38,231 bases of DNA from JBCDBD01 sp039184335 (lineage in GTDB: Bacteria; Bacteroidota; Bacteroidia; Flavobacteriales; Flavobacteriaceae): NCBI GenBank assembly GCA_039184335.1, contig JBCDBD010000035.1, positions 1-38,231 of the forward strand, read 5' to 3'. Under the pieces are notes generated by a model that searched no databases, was not told the origin of the DNA, and saw only the letters and a list, made by a program, of their open reading frames with translations. Positions within the stretch are counted from its first letter, which is position 1, and each line of letters starts with the position of its first letter. The position numbers were made by a program, and so were the translations under genes. This document shows, in pieces, positions 1 through 7,855 of the stretch.

Positions 1-3000
1 CCCCAGTGCGAGTCATCCGCACGCGAGCCCGTGCAGGTGGGGCTGTTGGACCAGCTGACCTATTACCTTGACGGCGATGGCGACGGCTTTGCCGTCTCTA
101 CGCTGCTCTCCTGTAGCGACCCGGGCACCGGCCATACCACCAACGTACTGCCCCTGGGCGACTGTGACGACGGCAATGCCCAGGTCAACCCCGATACGCT
201 CTGGCGGCTCGATGCCGACGGCGACGGCCATGCCGTTCCCGGGGCGACACAGCAGGGCTGTGCCCCGCCGGGCCAAAACTATACCGACTATACCATTGCG
301 GCCATCCCCGAAGATGACTGTGACGACACGGTGTACGATACGGCCAATACCTGCGGTACGGTCGATCCCCTGGACCAGAACTATGTGTACACCCGTACCT
401 ACCAGACCGCAAGCGTGGTGACCCTTGACGCCGGGTTCTTCACCCAGAACGATGTGCTGCTGCAAGAGGTGACCTATGTCGATGGGCTGGGACGGCCCGT
501 ACAACAGGTAGCCGTTGCGCAGAGCCCTGCCAAAAAAGATATCGTTGCCCATATGGGCTATGATGCCCTTGGCCGTATGGACAGGGAATGGTTGCCCTAC
601 CCGACGACGGACCAGGTGGTGGCCGGGTACCGGCCCGATGCCCAAGCGGGCACGGCAGCATACTACAGCAGTACCTACGGTACCACCGTTGCCCATGCCG
701 AGAAGGCCTTTGAGCCCTCGCCCCTGGACCGGGTATTGAAACAGGCGGCTCCCGGCAACGATTGGGCCATGGGATCGGGCCATGAGATCGAGTTCGGGTA
801 CGGGGCCAACAACAGTGGCGATGCCGTCAAGAAGTTCACGGCGACCACCCAGGCGACCACCGGCAACAACGTGGTCACCTATACCCCCACATTGGTGGAC
901 GAAGGGACCTATTCTGCCGGGGAACTGTACAAGAACACCACCTATGATGAGAACCATGGCCCCGGCGATGGCAGCGACCACACGACCGAGGAGTTTACCG
1001 ATGCCCAGGGGCGGACAGTGCTCAAACGTACCTATGGCCAGGGAACAGCGCACGACACCTATTATGTCTATGACGACTTTGGCAACCTGGGCTACGTACT
1101 GCCCCCCAAGGTGGATGTTGGCGACGGCGTATCGCAGGCGGAGCTTGACGGGCTGGGCTACCAATATGTGTACGACCACCGCAACCGCCTGGTCGAGAAA
1201 AAACTGCCGGGCAAGGACTGGGAGTATATAGTCTACAACAAGCTAGACCAGCCGGTCATGACCCAGGACGGCAACCGGCGGGCGGCCAACAATACCGCAC
1301 TTTCGGTCGATGAATGGCTGTTCACCAAGTACGATGCCCATGGCCGGGTGGCGTACACCGGCATGGTGGAGAACGGGGCCTCGCGGACCGCACTGCAGCA
1401 TACCGTGGACAGCAGTACCGGGCCATCGTGGGTGACCCCCACCCAGGGCAGCTACAGCACCCTGGCCGGGAAGAACGTGTACTACAGCAACGAAGGCCAT
1501 CCCGTATCGGGCTACAAGGCACTGCACACCATTACCTATTATGACGGCTACGACCCTGCCCGTGACGGCATGCCCGTTTCGGTGACCGCCCTGGGCACGG
1601 GCAGCAGCGCCAACGTACAGGGGCTGCCCACAGTGGCCCAGGTGAAGGTGCTGGACGTGGCCGGGAGCAACGACTGGATCACCACGGCGACCTATTACGA
1701 TGCCAAGGGGCGGACGATCCTGACCCGTTCAGAAAATGCGTATCTTGGTACGGTGGACGAGGTAGCATCGGCATTGGACTTTGTGGGGCGGCCCGAAAGG
1801 GTGAGGACCACGCACGTGCGCAATGGCAGTACGGTGGTGACGGTGGACAATTTCACCTATGACCATGCCGGGCGGCTGCTGGCACAGACCCAGTGTATCG
1901 GCGATGCCACCCTGGGCGACAGTTGTGAAGCGGGCACCGGGGGCACGGGCGGTATCGGGGGGCAAGAAGCGTTGATCGTGGCGAACAGTTATGACGAGAT
2001 CGGCCAGTTGGCAAGCAAACAGGTGGGGGGCGACCCTACGGGCAACGGACTGCAGACGGTGGACTATGCCTATAACATCAGGGGATGGCTCACCTCGATA
2101 AATGACCCTTCCAATTTGGGGTCAGATCTTTGGGCGTTCAATATAAATTACAATGACCCGACCAACTTTGGTGCAAACGAAAACCCGACCCCGCTTTTCA
2201 ATGGAAACATATCGCAGGTACAATGGAAGACGGCAAGTTCCAATACATCGGGCAATCCCGTAAGTGAGCGTTACTCGTTCGGCTATGATGCGCTGAACAG
2301 GATTGTTTCCGCTACCGATAACACGGGCAATTACAATGTGTCAGGTATTACTTATGACAAGATGGGCAATATCCAAAGCCTAAAAAGGAACGGTTGGCAG
2401 AACGGTTCCAGCTTTACGGATATGGACGTTTTGGGCTACGCCTACCAGAATAACAGTAACAAACTTTCAAAGATTACCGATACGGGGAACAGGGACTATG
2501 GTTTTAAGGAACCTGTGACCACGGGAGACGATTACCGTTATGATCAAAACGGTAACCTCGTTATGGACAGGAACAAGGGCATCGGCACGGCAACGGTTGA
2601 TGGCATCGAGTATAACCACTTGAACCTGCCCGTTAGGATAACGGTCGACAACGGTAGTGACAATGGCACATTGGATTATGTGTATACCGCCACTGGCACC
2701 AAGCTCCGAAAGATAAAGGTCGAGGGTGGGGCAACTACCACTACGGATTATAATGGGGGCTACATCTATGAAAACGATAACCTACAGTTCTTTAGCCATC
2801 CCGAGGGATATGTTCAGCCCAACGGCACAGGGGGCTATGATTATGTCTACCAATACAAAGATCACCTCGGAAATGTACGTATGAGCTACACGGATGACCC
2901 GTCTAACCCTGGTACACCAACAATCATTGAGGAAAACAACTACTACCCCTTTGGAGGGCTTCATAAAGGATACAATACTGGAGGAGACAATGCCCTTGGC

Positions 3001-3891
3001 AATGATCTTGCCCAAAAATGGAAGTTCAACGGAAAGGAGTATGAAGAAAGTTTAGGGTTTGAAACATATGACTTCGGGGCAAGGAACTATGATCCGTGGT
3101 TAGGAAGATGGTTTGGTGTTGACCCATTGGCAGAGAATAGCTTTAGTATGACCCCTTATCATTTTGTTGCAAATAACCCTTTAATTTTCATTGATCCTGA
3201 TGGTATGGATTGGTTTTACTATAGGAAAGATGGAGAAGAAGAAGCTTCTTGGAACTGGCATGATGGAAGCGAATACGAACATTCATACACGTATACGGAT
3301 TTTGATGGTACCGAACACACCGATACAATGACTTTACAAGGTGTTAAAGCGGTCGCTGTTTTTGATGGAACCGATGGAGAGAGTATTGGAGAAGATGGTA
3401 CTATGACGGGTGAGGGAGCGAATCCTGCAGAAGTTACCATTTATGGTCCTGGAGGAGCGGACGATGTAGCAACCTATAGAGGTATCTCAACGTCTTCAGA
3501 CCCTGATCAATACTCTATGATAGCAGAAGGTTATTATTATGGAGCATGGCAACAAATGGGAAGTAGTCCGTTTGGTAAAAATGCCTTGACCTATAGAATA
3601 AGTCAACTTGATGGTAACCTTCGTATACCTACACAAGGAAATGAAGTAAACAAAGCTCATCCTGATAACGGAACATTTATGACCCAAATATTTTTGCATA
3701 GAACTAACTGGAGCGGGAAAGCAAGTGCCCCAGTATCAGAAGGGTGTTTGATTATTGACGCAAGGCAGTGGAGAAAGGTAGAAGGTCAATTAGGTAAGTT
3801 AAACTCTTTCTTAATCGAGGTCAAAAGAACACCTACAAAAAAAGCAAATAATAGTGTTTCAACAATAACCTCAAAACCTGACGATAATTAA
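1..3891 (+). CDS. RHS-repeat polymorphic toxin with DUF6443 and L,D-transpeptidase-like tail (5' end outside window)
   Basis: The frame is open to the left edge, so the gene starts outside; GTG at 31 is only the first possible start inside. In order: two calcium-type DxDxDG motifs with CDD pairs (about 61-345, e.g. YYLDGDGDGF, CDDGNAQVNPDT) as in the MopE-like metal-binding repeat; a DUF6443-type stretch (about 385-610); many YD/RHS repeats; the RHS-associated core (about 2845-3200, with YKDHLGNVR, YYPFGG, ARNYDPWLGRWFGVDP, NNPLIFIDPDGM). After this core the variable tail (about 3200-3891) begins. Near its end His (3697) and SEGC (3736-3747) followed by LIID resemble the catalytic HxxN...SxGC motif of YkuD/DUF5675-type L,D-transpeptidase folds. 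This predicts a toxin acting on peptidoglycan. GC content and codon use drop sharply near 2090. RHS architecture is certain; the tail's activity is inferred. Confidence 0.9.
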   Translation, partial: PQCESSAREPVQVGLLDQLTYYLDGDGDGFAVSTLLSCSDPGTGHTTNVLPLGDCDDGNAQVNPDTLWRLDADGDGHAVPGATQQGCAPPGQNYTDYTIAAIPEDDCDDTVYDTANTCGTVDPLDQNYVYTRTYQTASVVTLDAGFFTQNDVLLQEVTYVDGLGRPVQQVAVAQSPAKKDIVAHMGYDALGRMDREWLPYPTTDQVVAGYRPDAQAGTAAYYSSTYGTTVAHAEKAFEPSPLDRVLKQAAPGNDWAMGSGHEIEFGYGANNSGDAVKKFTATTQATTGNNVVTYTPTLVDEGTYSAGELYKNTTYDENHGPGDGSDHTTEEFTDAQGRTVLKRTYGQGTAHDTYYVYDDFGNLGYVLPPKVDVGDGVSQAELDGLGYQYVYDHRNRLVEKKLPGKDWEYIVYNKLDQPVMTQDGNRRAANNTALSVDEWLFTKYDAHGRVAYTGMVENGASRTALQHTVDSSTGPSWVTPTQGSYSTLAGKNVYYSNEGHPVSGYKALHTITYYDGYDPARDGMPVSVTALGTGSSANVQGLPTVAQVKVLDVAGSNDWITTATYYDAKGRTILTRSENAYLGTVDEVASALDFVGRPERVRTTHVRNGSTVVTVDNFTYDHAGRLLAQTQCIGDATLGDSCEAGTGGTGGIGGQEALIVANSYDEIGQLASKQVGGDPTGNGLQTVDYAYNIRGWLTSINDPSNLGSDLWAFNINYNDPTNFGANENPTPLFNGNISQVQWKTASSNTSGNPVSERYSFGYDALNRIVSATDNTGNYNVSGITYDKMGNIQSLKRNGWQNGSSFTDMDVLGYAYQNNSNKLSKITDTGNRDYGFKEPVTTGDDYRYDQNGNLVMDRNKGIGTATVDGIEYNHLNLPVRITVDNGSDNGTLDYVYTATGTKLRKIKVEGGATTTTDYNGGYIYENDNLQFFSHPEGYVQPNGTGGYDYVYQYKDHLGNVRMSYTDDPSNPGTPTIIEENNYYPFGGLHKGYNTGGDNALGNDLAQKWKFNGKEYEESLGFETYDFGARNYDPWLGRWFGVDPLAENSFSMTPYHFVANNPLIFIDPDGMDWFYYRKDGEEEASWNWHDGSEYEHSYTYTDFDGTEHTDTMTLQGVKAVAVFDGTDGESIGEDGTMTGEGANPAEVTIYGPGGADDVATYRGISTSSDPDQYSMIAEGYYYGAWQQMGSSPFGKNALTYRISQLDGNLRIPTQGNEVNKAHPDNGTFMTQIFLHRTNWSGKASAPVSEGCLIIDARQWRKVEGQLGKLNSFLIEVKRTPTKKANNSVSTITSKPDDN

Positions 3892-3895
3892 GATT

Positions 3896-4447
3896 ATGAT
3901 AAAGATTCAATTCACAATATATTTTTTGAGTCTAATGTTGTTCAATTGCGGAGTTAAAAAACAAGAATGCAAGACTTTCAATGTTAGAGCTTTTACCCAT
4001 TATAAATTTGGTATCGGACTTTTAAATCCAGAAGATGAGGATTACCTGTTACAGATTTATGACAAACCGAATGGCAATGTAATTGGAAATTTGCCTCCTG
4101 CCGAAGAAACAGGTCATATTATTAATATAATAGATTCGGAAGGGATGTTTTTTAGAATAGAGTTTTCCTTTCCTGAAGAAACTAGTTTAAAAAACAAATA
4201 CGGTTGGGTAAAGAAAGGAACTCTTGGTTTGGTAACAAGGAATTATGATGGACAAGCAGTAAAACTATATTCACAACCATCTCTTAACAGTTCCGTTTCA
4301 CATACCTTTGAGGAAGTACAAATTGTCAAAATATTGGAGGTTTGCAATGATTGGGCTTATGTGGAGACTTTTGAAGACCAAAAGTCAAGCAAAGGTTGGT
4401 TAAAACCTGAAATGCAATGTGGAAATCCTTTGACAACGTGTCCTTAA
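3896..4447 (+). CDS. SH3-domain lipoprotein, candidate immunity protein for the RHS toxin
   Basis: The 183-residue product starts with a hydrophobic signal and lipobox (LMLFNC, Cys 18), so it is predicted to be a lipoprotein facing the periplasm. Two stretches look like bacterial SH3 units: one around residues 45-105 ending YGWVKKGTLG, one around 115-175 with VKLYSQPSLNSSV, VKILEVCNDWAYVET and GWLKPE. The ATG lies 4 bases after the toxin stop, so the two are probably co-transcribed, and a terminator follows 40 bases after the gene. A small gene tightly downstream of an RHS variable tail is the usual place for the immunity gene. A periplasmic SH3 lipoprotein fits protection against a peptidoglycan-directed tail. 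The SH3 call rests on pattern only and the immunity role is inferred from position and compartment. It is AT-rich like the toxin tail. Confidence 0.75.
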   Translation: MIKIQFTIYFLSLMLFNCGVKKQECKTFNVRAFTHYKFGIGLLNPEDEDYLLQIYDKPNGNVIGNLPPAEETGHIINIIDSEGMFFRIEFSFPEETSLKNKYGWVKKGTLGLVTRNYDGQAVKLYSQPSLNSSVSHTFEEVQIVKILEVCNDWAYVETFEDQKSSKGWLKPEMQCGNPLTTCP

Positions 4448-4487
4448 CGGGCAATATTCAAAATCAGATTGTGCACCCTAAAATATC

Positions 4488-4513
4488 AAGCCACCCATTG
4501 CGGTGGCTTTTTT
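4488..4513 (+). terminator. Rho-independent terminator after the RHS/SH3 pair
   Basis: Stem AAGCCACC (4488-4495) pairs with GGTGGCTT (4502-4509) around a 6-base loop, running into a T tract to 4513. It closes the RHS-SH3 unit and lies just beyond the stop of the convergent regulator gene. Confidence 0.8.
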
Positions 4514-4516
4514 GTT

Positions 4517-4864
4517 CTACCCGGCCAACTTCTGAGCAAGGTCAGCTTTAAGGACAAATGCGGATAGAAAATCCTTTACGGTCTCCTTTTGTTTGTCGGA
4601 GAGTTTTTGTGCCTTTGAAAAGAGGTTGAGCAGGTCACTGTCGTCGATGGTCGCTTCAGCCTTATTGTCACCATGCACCAGTCTATCTAATGAAACTTCC
4701 AGTACTTCGGCCATGCGCTTGGCAACCTCCAAAGAAGGTACTGAGATATTGCGCTCGTACTTTGACAGGTTGGTCACATGAACGCCCACCTCTTTAGAGA
4801 AGGCTTCTTGCGAAAAACCCCTTTTACTGCGCAAATCCTTTAAAATCGAACCAAAATCACTCAT
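4517..4864 (-). CDS. XRE-family helix-turn-helix regulator
   Basis: The 115-residue protein has a classic HTH_3 (Cro/C1) domain at residues 5-62: LKDLRSKRGFSQEAFSKEVG, then VTNLSKYERN and SVPSLEVAKRMAEVLEVSLD. The C-terminal third (DLLNLFSKAQKLSDKQKETVKDFL) is a helical segment typical of small Bacteroidota XRE proteins and may serve dimerisation. It is convergent with the RHS unit and divergent from the truncated gene at 5028. A regulator next to that stump suggests both are left from a mobile element, with the regulator controlling the divergent promoter region. Domain call is firm; target is unknown. Confidence 0.85.
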   Translation of the reverse strand: MSDFGSILKDLRSKRGFSQEAFSKEVGVHVTNLSKYERNISVPSLEVAKRMAEVLEVSLDRLVHGDNKAEATIDDSDLLNLFSKAQKLSDKQKETVKDFLSAFVLKADLAQKLAG

Positions 4865-4909
4865 AGTCTTTTAACTTATCAACAGCGAACAAAACGCCCA
4901 AACACTCTA

Positions 4910-4917
4910 CAAAACTA
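4910..4917 (-). promoter_or_regulatory. Possible -7 box for the XRE gene
   Basis: On the minus strand this reads TAGTTTTG, matching the Bacteroidota -7 consensus TAnnTTTG, 46 bases upstream of the ATG. No good -33 TTTG at ideal spacing was found, so this is tentative. Confidence 0.3.
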
Positions 4918-4993
4918 GGCATAACACAGCAAATAATACCAATGTTGTTAAAAAACATAACCAAATAGGATTAGTTTAATAAACCAAATACGC

Positions 4994-5001
4994 TATGTTT
5001 G
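4994..5001 (+). promoter_or_regulatory. Possible -7 box upstream of the truncated gene at 5028
   Basis: TATGTTTG is an exact match to TAnnTTTG and lies 26 bases before the ATG at 5028, a typical distance. A clear -33 element is not visible. Confidence 0.4.
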
Positions 5002-5027
5002 TAAGTGAAAACGCTTAGGCAAAACTT

Positions 5028-5198
5028 ATGAACAAACTGGATACCACAACACCCCATAACTATAAATATGAAACGGAGAAGCTGGAAATCCACATCCTCG
5101 GAGGGCTACGGACCGCCAAACTGGACAGCCTACGAATCACATTGAGTATCCAAAAACAGAAGCACGAAAACATAATACGCCACAGTCTCGACCGGTAG
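5028..5198 (+). pseudogene. Truncated gene stump (56 codons) interrupted at an IS-end-like sequence
   Basis: ATG at 5028 opens a 56-codon frame (MNKLDTTTPHNYKYETEKLE..., then HILGGLRTAKLDSLRITLSI and RHSLDR). It stops at TAG 5196-5198, exactly where the IS-end-like sequence TAGTGTAGTAAACGAGTTG begins. The reading resembles the N-terminus of Bacteroidota primase/helicase-type mobile-element proteins, in which a GLR...LRVTL...HSLDLY pattern continues into a longer chain. That family link is from memory and uncertain. Its own promoter-like box is intact. I read it as the 5' end of a gene cut by insertion, not a complete small protein. Confidence 0.5.
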
Positions 5199-5214
5199 TG
5201 TAGTAAACGAGTTG
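5196..5214 (+). repeat. Extra copy of the IS left-end motif
   Basis: TAGTGTAGTAAACGAGTTG here matches TAGTGTAGTAAATTAGTTG at 5352-5370 in 17 of 19 bases, 156 bases apart in the same orientation. It may be the true left end of the IS, or the end of an older insertion. The 137 bases between hold no convincing gene. Confidence 0.55.
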
Positions 5215-5351
5215 GTTTTTTAAAACGGCATTGTAAGCTGTTGAAAGCCAGTGGCAACGGTTTCGGCCAATCCCTGGTTTTTGTTGCCACAAGGTATTTG
5301 GTGGCAGTAGAAAACGCGGCAGGGGGCATAAAACGGGGCTCTCTTTCACCT

Positions 5352-6150
5352 TAGTGTAGTAAATTAGTTGATGGAAAAGAGACAATGCCCCTACTGTAAA
5401 GGGCCTTGCACCAAAAATGGAAGGCAAAGGGGCAAACAGCGCTATAAATGCAAAAAATGCCTGAAGACCTTTCAACTACAGTATGTGTACCAAGCCTATG
5501 CCCCCCATGCCGATGCACTGCTAAAAAGCTTGTTGAAAGAAGGTTGTGGGGTACGGAGTATTTCAAGGATCATGGGCATTTCGACCAAGACCATCTTGTC
5601 GCGAATGCTCAAGATCAGCCACAAACTCAAGGCACACAGGCTTGGTCACCCTTATGCCAACTATGAGATGGATGAACTGTGGAGCTACATCGGCAGTAAG
5701 GCGAATACGGTATGGATAACCTATGCGATTGAAAGGGAGACCAGGGGAACCGTGGGTTTCTTTGTCGGTAGCAAGACCAAGGCGAACATTAGGCCCTTGG
5801 TGAACAATTTGTTGCTGCGCAACCCCAAGCATATCTATACCGACCGGTTGAACATTTATCCGGCCCTCGTGCCAAAGACTATCCATCGATTTTTTCGATA
5901 CAGTACCAACCATATCGAGCGAAAGAACCTCACCTTACGTACCCATATCAAGAGACTTTCGAGAAAGACGATATGCTTCTCTAAAAAGAAGAAATACTTA
6001 GAAGCACATCTTCGGATCTATTTTTGGGGATAAGGCTGTGCCCTACCTTTCTGACAAAGTGCCTTTTATGGTGGCGAGCCCCTACATACGGCCATTTTAC
6101 CCCAAAACAGCAGTGTTCTAGTGCGCTTCATCGATAGTTGTACAACACTT
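5352..6150 (+). mobile_element. IS1-family insertion sequence
   Basis: The element holds one transposase gene. The left terminus starts AGTGTAGTAAATTAGTTGATG (5353-5373). The right terminus (6129-6150) reads AGTGTTGTACAACTATCGAT on the minus strand, an imperfect inverted repeat with about 14 of 22 positions shared. Total length near 800 bases fits IS1 relatives (768 bases for IS1 itself). I could not find a clear target-site duplication, so the exact ends, and whether the left end is 5352 or 5196, are unsettled. Confidence 0.6.
5371..6033 (+). CDS. IS1-family transposase
   Basis: The single-frame protein of about 220 residues combines what IS1 splits into InsA and InsB. It has an N-terminal zinc finger (CPYCKG...KNG...RYKCKKCLKTF), a helix-turn-helix (VRSISRIMGISTKTILSRML) and a DDE-type catalytic part with DELWSYIG, the IYTDRLNIYPAL Asp, and HIERKNLTLRTHIKRLSRKT, the signature of the IS1 C-terminus. 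ATG 5371 is preferred; a TTG lies one codon upstream. The start overlaps the terminal inverted repeat, as is common for such elements. The frame is intact, so the enzyme may be active in moving the element. Confidence 0.9.
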   Translation: MEKRQCPYCKGPCTKNGRQRGKQRYKCKKCLKTFQLQYVYQAYAPHADALLKSLLKEGCGVRSISRIMGISTKTILSRMLKISHKLKAHRLGHPYANYEMDELWSYIGSKANTVWITYAIERETRGTVGFFVGSKTKANIRPLVNNLLLRNPKHIYTDRLNIYPALVPKTIHRFFRYSTNHIERKNLTLRTHIKRLSRKTICFSKKKKYLEAHLRIYFWG

Positions 6151-6230
6151 TTGGTAAAAATACGTTAACCCATGTAAGAATCTTGACCACAAAAGTGAGG
6201 CATGTGTATAGTGTAAAATCTTACAGCCAT

Positions 6231-6238
6231 TACTTTTG
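6231..6238 (+). promoter_or_regulatory. Possible -7 box of the pseudopilin operon
   Basis: TACTTTTG is an exact TAnnTTTG match, 24 bases before ATG 6262. It would place the transcript start near 6245, which argues for ATG 6262 over the TTG at 6244. No clear -33 box. Confidence 0.35.
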
Positions 6239-6261
6239 GCGATTTGCAAAAACAGAACCAA

Positions 6262-6981
6262 ATGAAACCTACTGACTATGTGCTGCTCATCGCGGTATTG
6301 CTATTGGGCGCTTGCGCCACGGTACCACGATTGCAAAGTGTGGCATCACACATACCCTGTATCGGGGCCATTGGTGAAGACCGTTCCGCACTGTTCAAAA
6401 AAGAGTTCGTAAAGGTGGGCGAGCCTATCTTGACCGTACCTATCGGCGTTACGTTGAACTCGTATGCCTTTGACAAGGCCAGTTATACAAAGTATGCAAA
6501 GTATGCCCAAAAATTGGGAAAAAAGCCTATGGTGGCCTATAACGATACCATACGGCCGGGTCCTCGATACTATACCTTGAAGATATCAGACCTGGTCAGC
6601 CTGCGCTCCCAGTTGAACCATGAACAGAATGGGAACTTGCTCACCTATATGGCCACGGATAAGGATTTGCGCATATTGAATGAGATTTCGTTCGTGGTAG
6701 CGGCTGATGTTCAAGAAGTCATGGTAGCTGCCCGGCATTACGATATCAGTGGTTCAAAGCAAGGGCTGGTGCTCGAGGCCCATGGGCCCATGGGCCGGTA
6801 CACATTGGGTATGGCCGAATTACAGGTATTTGATTTTGGCACCGCAGGCATATGTTGGACGAAGAACCGGTTTGGCACCCACCAGATAGCTGCCTTTTTG
6901 ACCGATGGTAGGTCATGCCCGGGTGATACCGAGCGGGATCCCCAAAAATTGAACGAGATCAATGCATATTTAAAATTCTAG
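6262..6981 (+). CDS. Lipoprotein of unknown function, first gene of the pseudopilin operon
   Basis: From ATG 6262 the protein begins MKPTDYVLLIAVLLLGAC, a clean signal with lipobox LLGAC, so it is predicted to be a lipoprotein of about 239 residues. The mature part has no domain I recognise. It contains a central segment (YYTLKISDLVSLRSQLN) and a late glycine-rich stretch (LEAHGPMGRYTLGMAELQVF). Two cysteines late in the chain (AGICWTK, GRSCPGD) could pair. It is 2 bases from the next gene, so it is translated with the operon. By context it may assist an envelope-spanning pilus or secretion machine. It lies just right of the IS, so the operon may once have continued to the left. Confidence 0.75.
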   Translation: MKPTDYVLLIAVLLLGACATVPRLQSVASHIPCIGAIGEDRSALFKKEFVKVGEPILTVPIGVTLNSYAFDKASYTKYAKYAQKLGKKPMVAYNDTIRPGPRYYTLKISDLVSLRSQLNHEQNGNLLTYMATDKDLRILNEISFVVAADVQEVMVAARHYDISGSKQGLVLEAHGPMGRYTLGMAELQVFDFGTAGICWTKNRFGTHQIAAFLTDGRSCPGDTERDPQKLNEINAYLKF

Positions 6982-6983
6982 CA

Positions 6984-7373
6984 ATGCAGAAAATTTTACT
7001 TATTTCGATATGGGCCGTCTTTTTTTTCGCAAGCTGTGAAGATATTATCGAAGTGCCCGATATTTCAAACCAACAGGTAGAACTCTTGGCACCGACCCAG
7101 GGCAGTGTGGTGACCGATAGTTTGGTCAACTTTAACTGGAACGGGGTCGACGATGCAGAATCGTACCTTGTACAGATTGCAACCCCCGATTTTGAAAATG
7201 CCGTACAGTTGGTGTTGGACAGTGTTGTCGTCATCGACTCGACATTTATTGGCACACGTATCTCAAAAGAACTCGGCAACAATGCCTACGAATGGCGTGT
7301 AAGGGCGCAGAACAGTGATTTTGAAACTGTTTTTTCTGCAAACAGCTTCAGTGTTGCGGTACCGCCCAACTAA
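6984..7373 (+). CDS. Small lipoprotein with a fibronectin-III-like domain
   Basis: The 129-residue product starts MQKILLISIWAVFFFASCED, a signal with lipobox FFASC. The rest fits one FN3/SusE-like beta sandwich: VELLAPTQGSVV, VNFNWNGVDDAESYLVQIAT, then NNAYEWRVRAQNSDFETVFS, which is the common W...A..Y.vqia...f / Y.WrVrA.n pattern of Bacteroidota surface proteins. It follows the previous lipoprotein by 2 bases and precedes the GspC-like gene by 11. The role within the pseudopilin operon is not known; binding or scaffolding at the outer membrane is a guess. Confidence 0.75.
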   Translation: MQKILLISIWAVFFFASCEDIIEVPDISNQQVELLAPTQGSVVTDSLVNFNWNGVDDAESYLVQIATPDFENAVQLVLDSVVVIDSTFIGTRISKELGNNAYEWRVRAQNSDFETVFSANSFSVAVPPN

Positions 7374-7384
7374 CCGCCGCAATC

Positions 7385-7855
7385 ATGAAAAAGAACAAAA
7401 AGACATATGTGCTTTTGGTCGTTGTACTTGGTATTTGGGGCATACTGGGCATGAAAATCGTCAGTGCGATCCACCCAAGTGGGCACCCAGCCGATGTGGT
7501 GGTGTTGAACGAGCGGTTCACACCTGATACCGTGACTACAAAAAAAGATACGTTTGTCATCGCTGCCAATTACAGGGATCCCTTCTTGGGTACACTGCCC
7601 AGGGCCAAAGTGCCCCCACAAAAACCAAAAAAGGCCGTGAAGCGTATCTTACCGCCCAAAAAAGATGTTGCCTATCTGGGTTCGATAGCCCAGAACGGTA
7701 CCCAAGAGCGCATGTATTTTGTCTCGATCGATGGGCAGCAGCATATTTTGGGGAAACATGACAGGGTCCAAGAGGTACAACTGGTCCGGGGCAGTTCAAC
7801 ATCCATCACCGTACGGTATGGGGGGCACACTACAACAGTACCATTACAGCAATGA
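7385..7855 (+). CDS. GspC/PilP-like inner-membrane protein
   Basis: A single N-terminal membrane segment (TYVLLVVVLGIWGILGMKIV, residues 7-26) is followed by a linker with YRDPFLG and a proline/lysine-rich stretch (VPPQKPKKAVKRILPPKK). A C-terminal domain (VAYLGSIAQNG, MYFVSIDGQQHILGKHDRV, TSITVRYGGHTTTVPL) fits the HR domain of GspC or the periplasmic domain of PilP: L.G.i.n....yv...g....v..gd.v......i.v...g. Such proteins link the inner-membrane platform to the secretin. Its stop overlaps the next start (ATGA). The family assignment is by pattern and position, alongside GspF and pseudopilins. Confidence 0.65.
   Translation: MKKNKKTYVLLVVVLGIWGILGMKIVSAIHPSGHPADVVVLNERFTPDTVTTKKDTFVIAANYRDPFLGTLPRAKVPPQKPKKAVKRILPPKKDVAYLGSIAQNGTQERMYFVSIDGQQHILGKHDRVQEVQLVRGSSTSITVRYGGHTTTVPLQQ

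Noticed and set aside
13..1179. A 388-codon open frame on the minus strand opposite the RHS gene
   Set aside because: It lies antisense to a clear RHS/DUF6443 coding region; the high GC content and biased codons of the sense gene keep the antisense frame open by chance, and it shows no domain.
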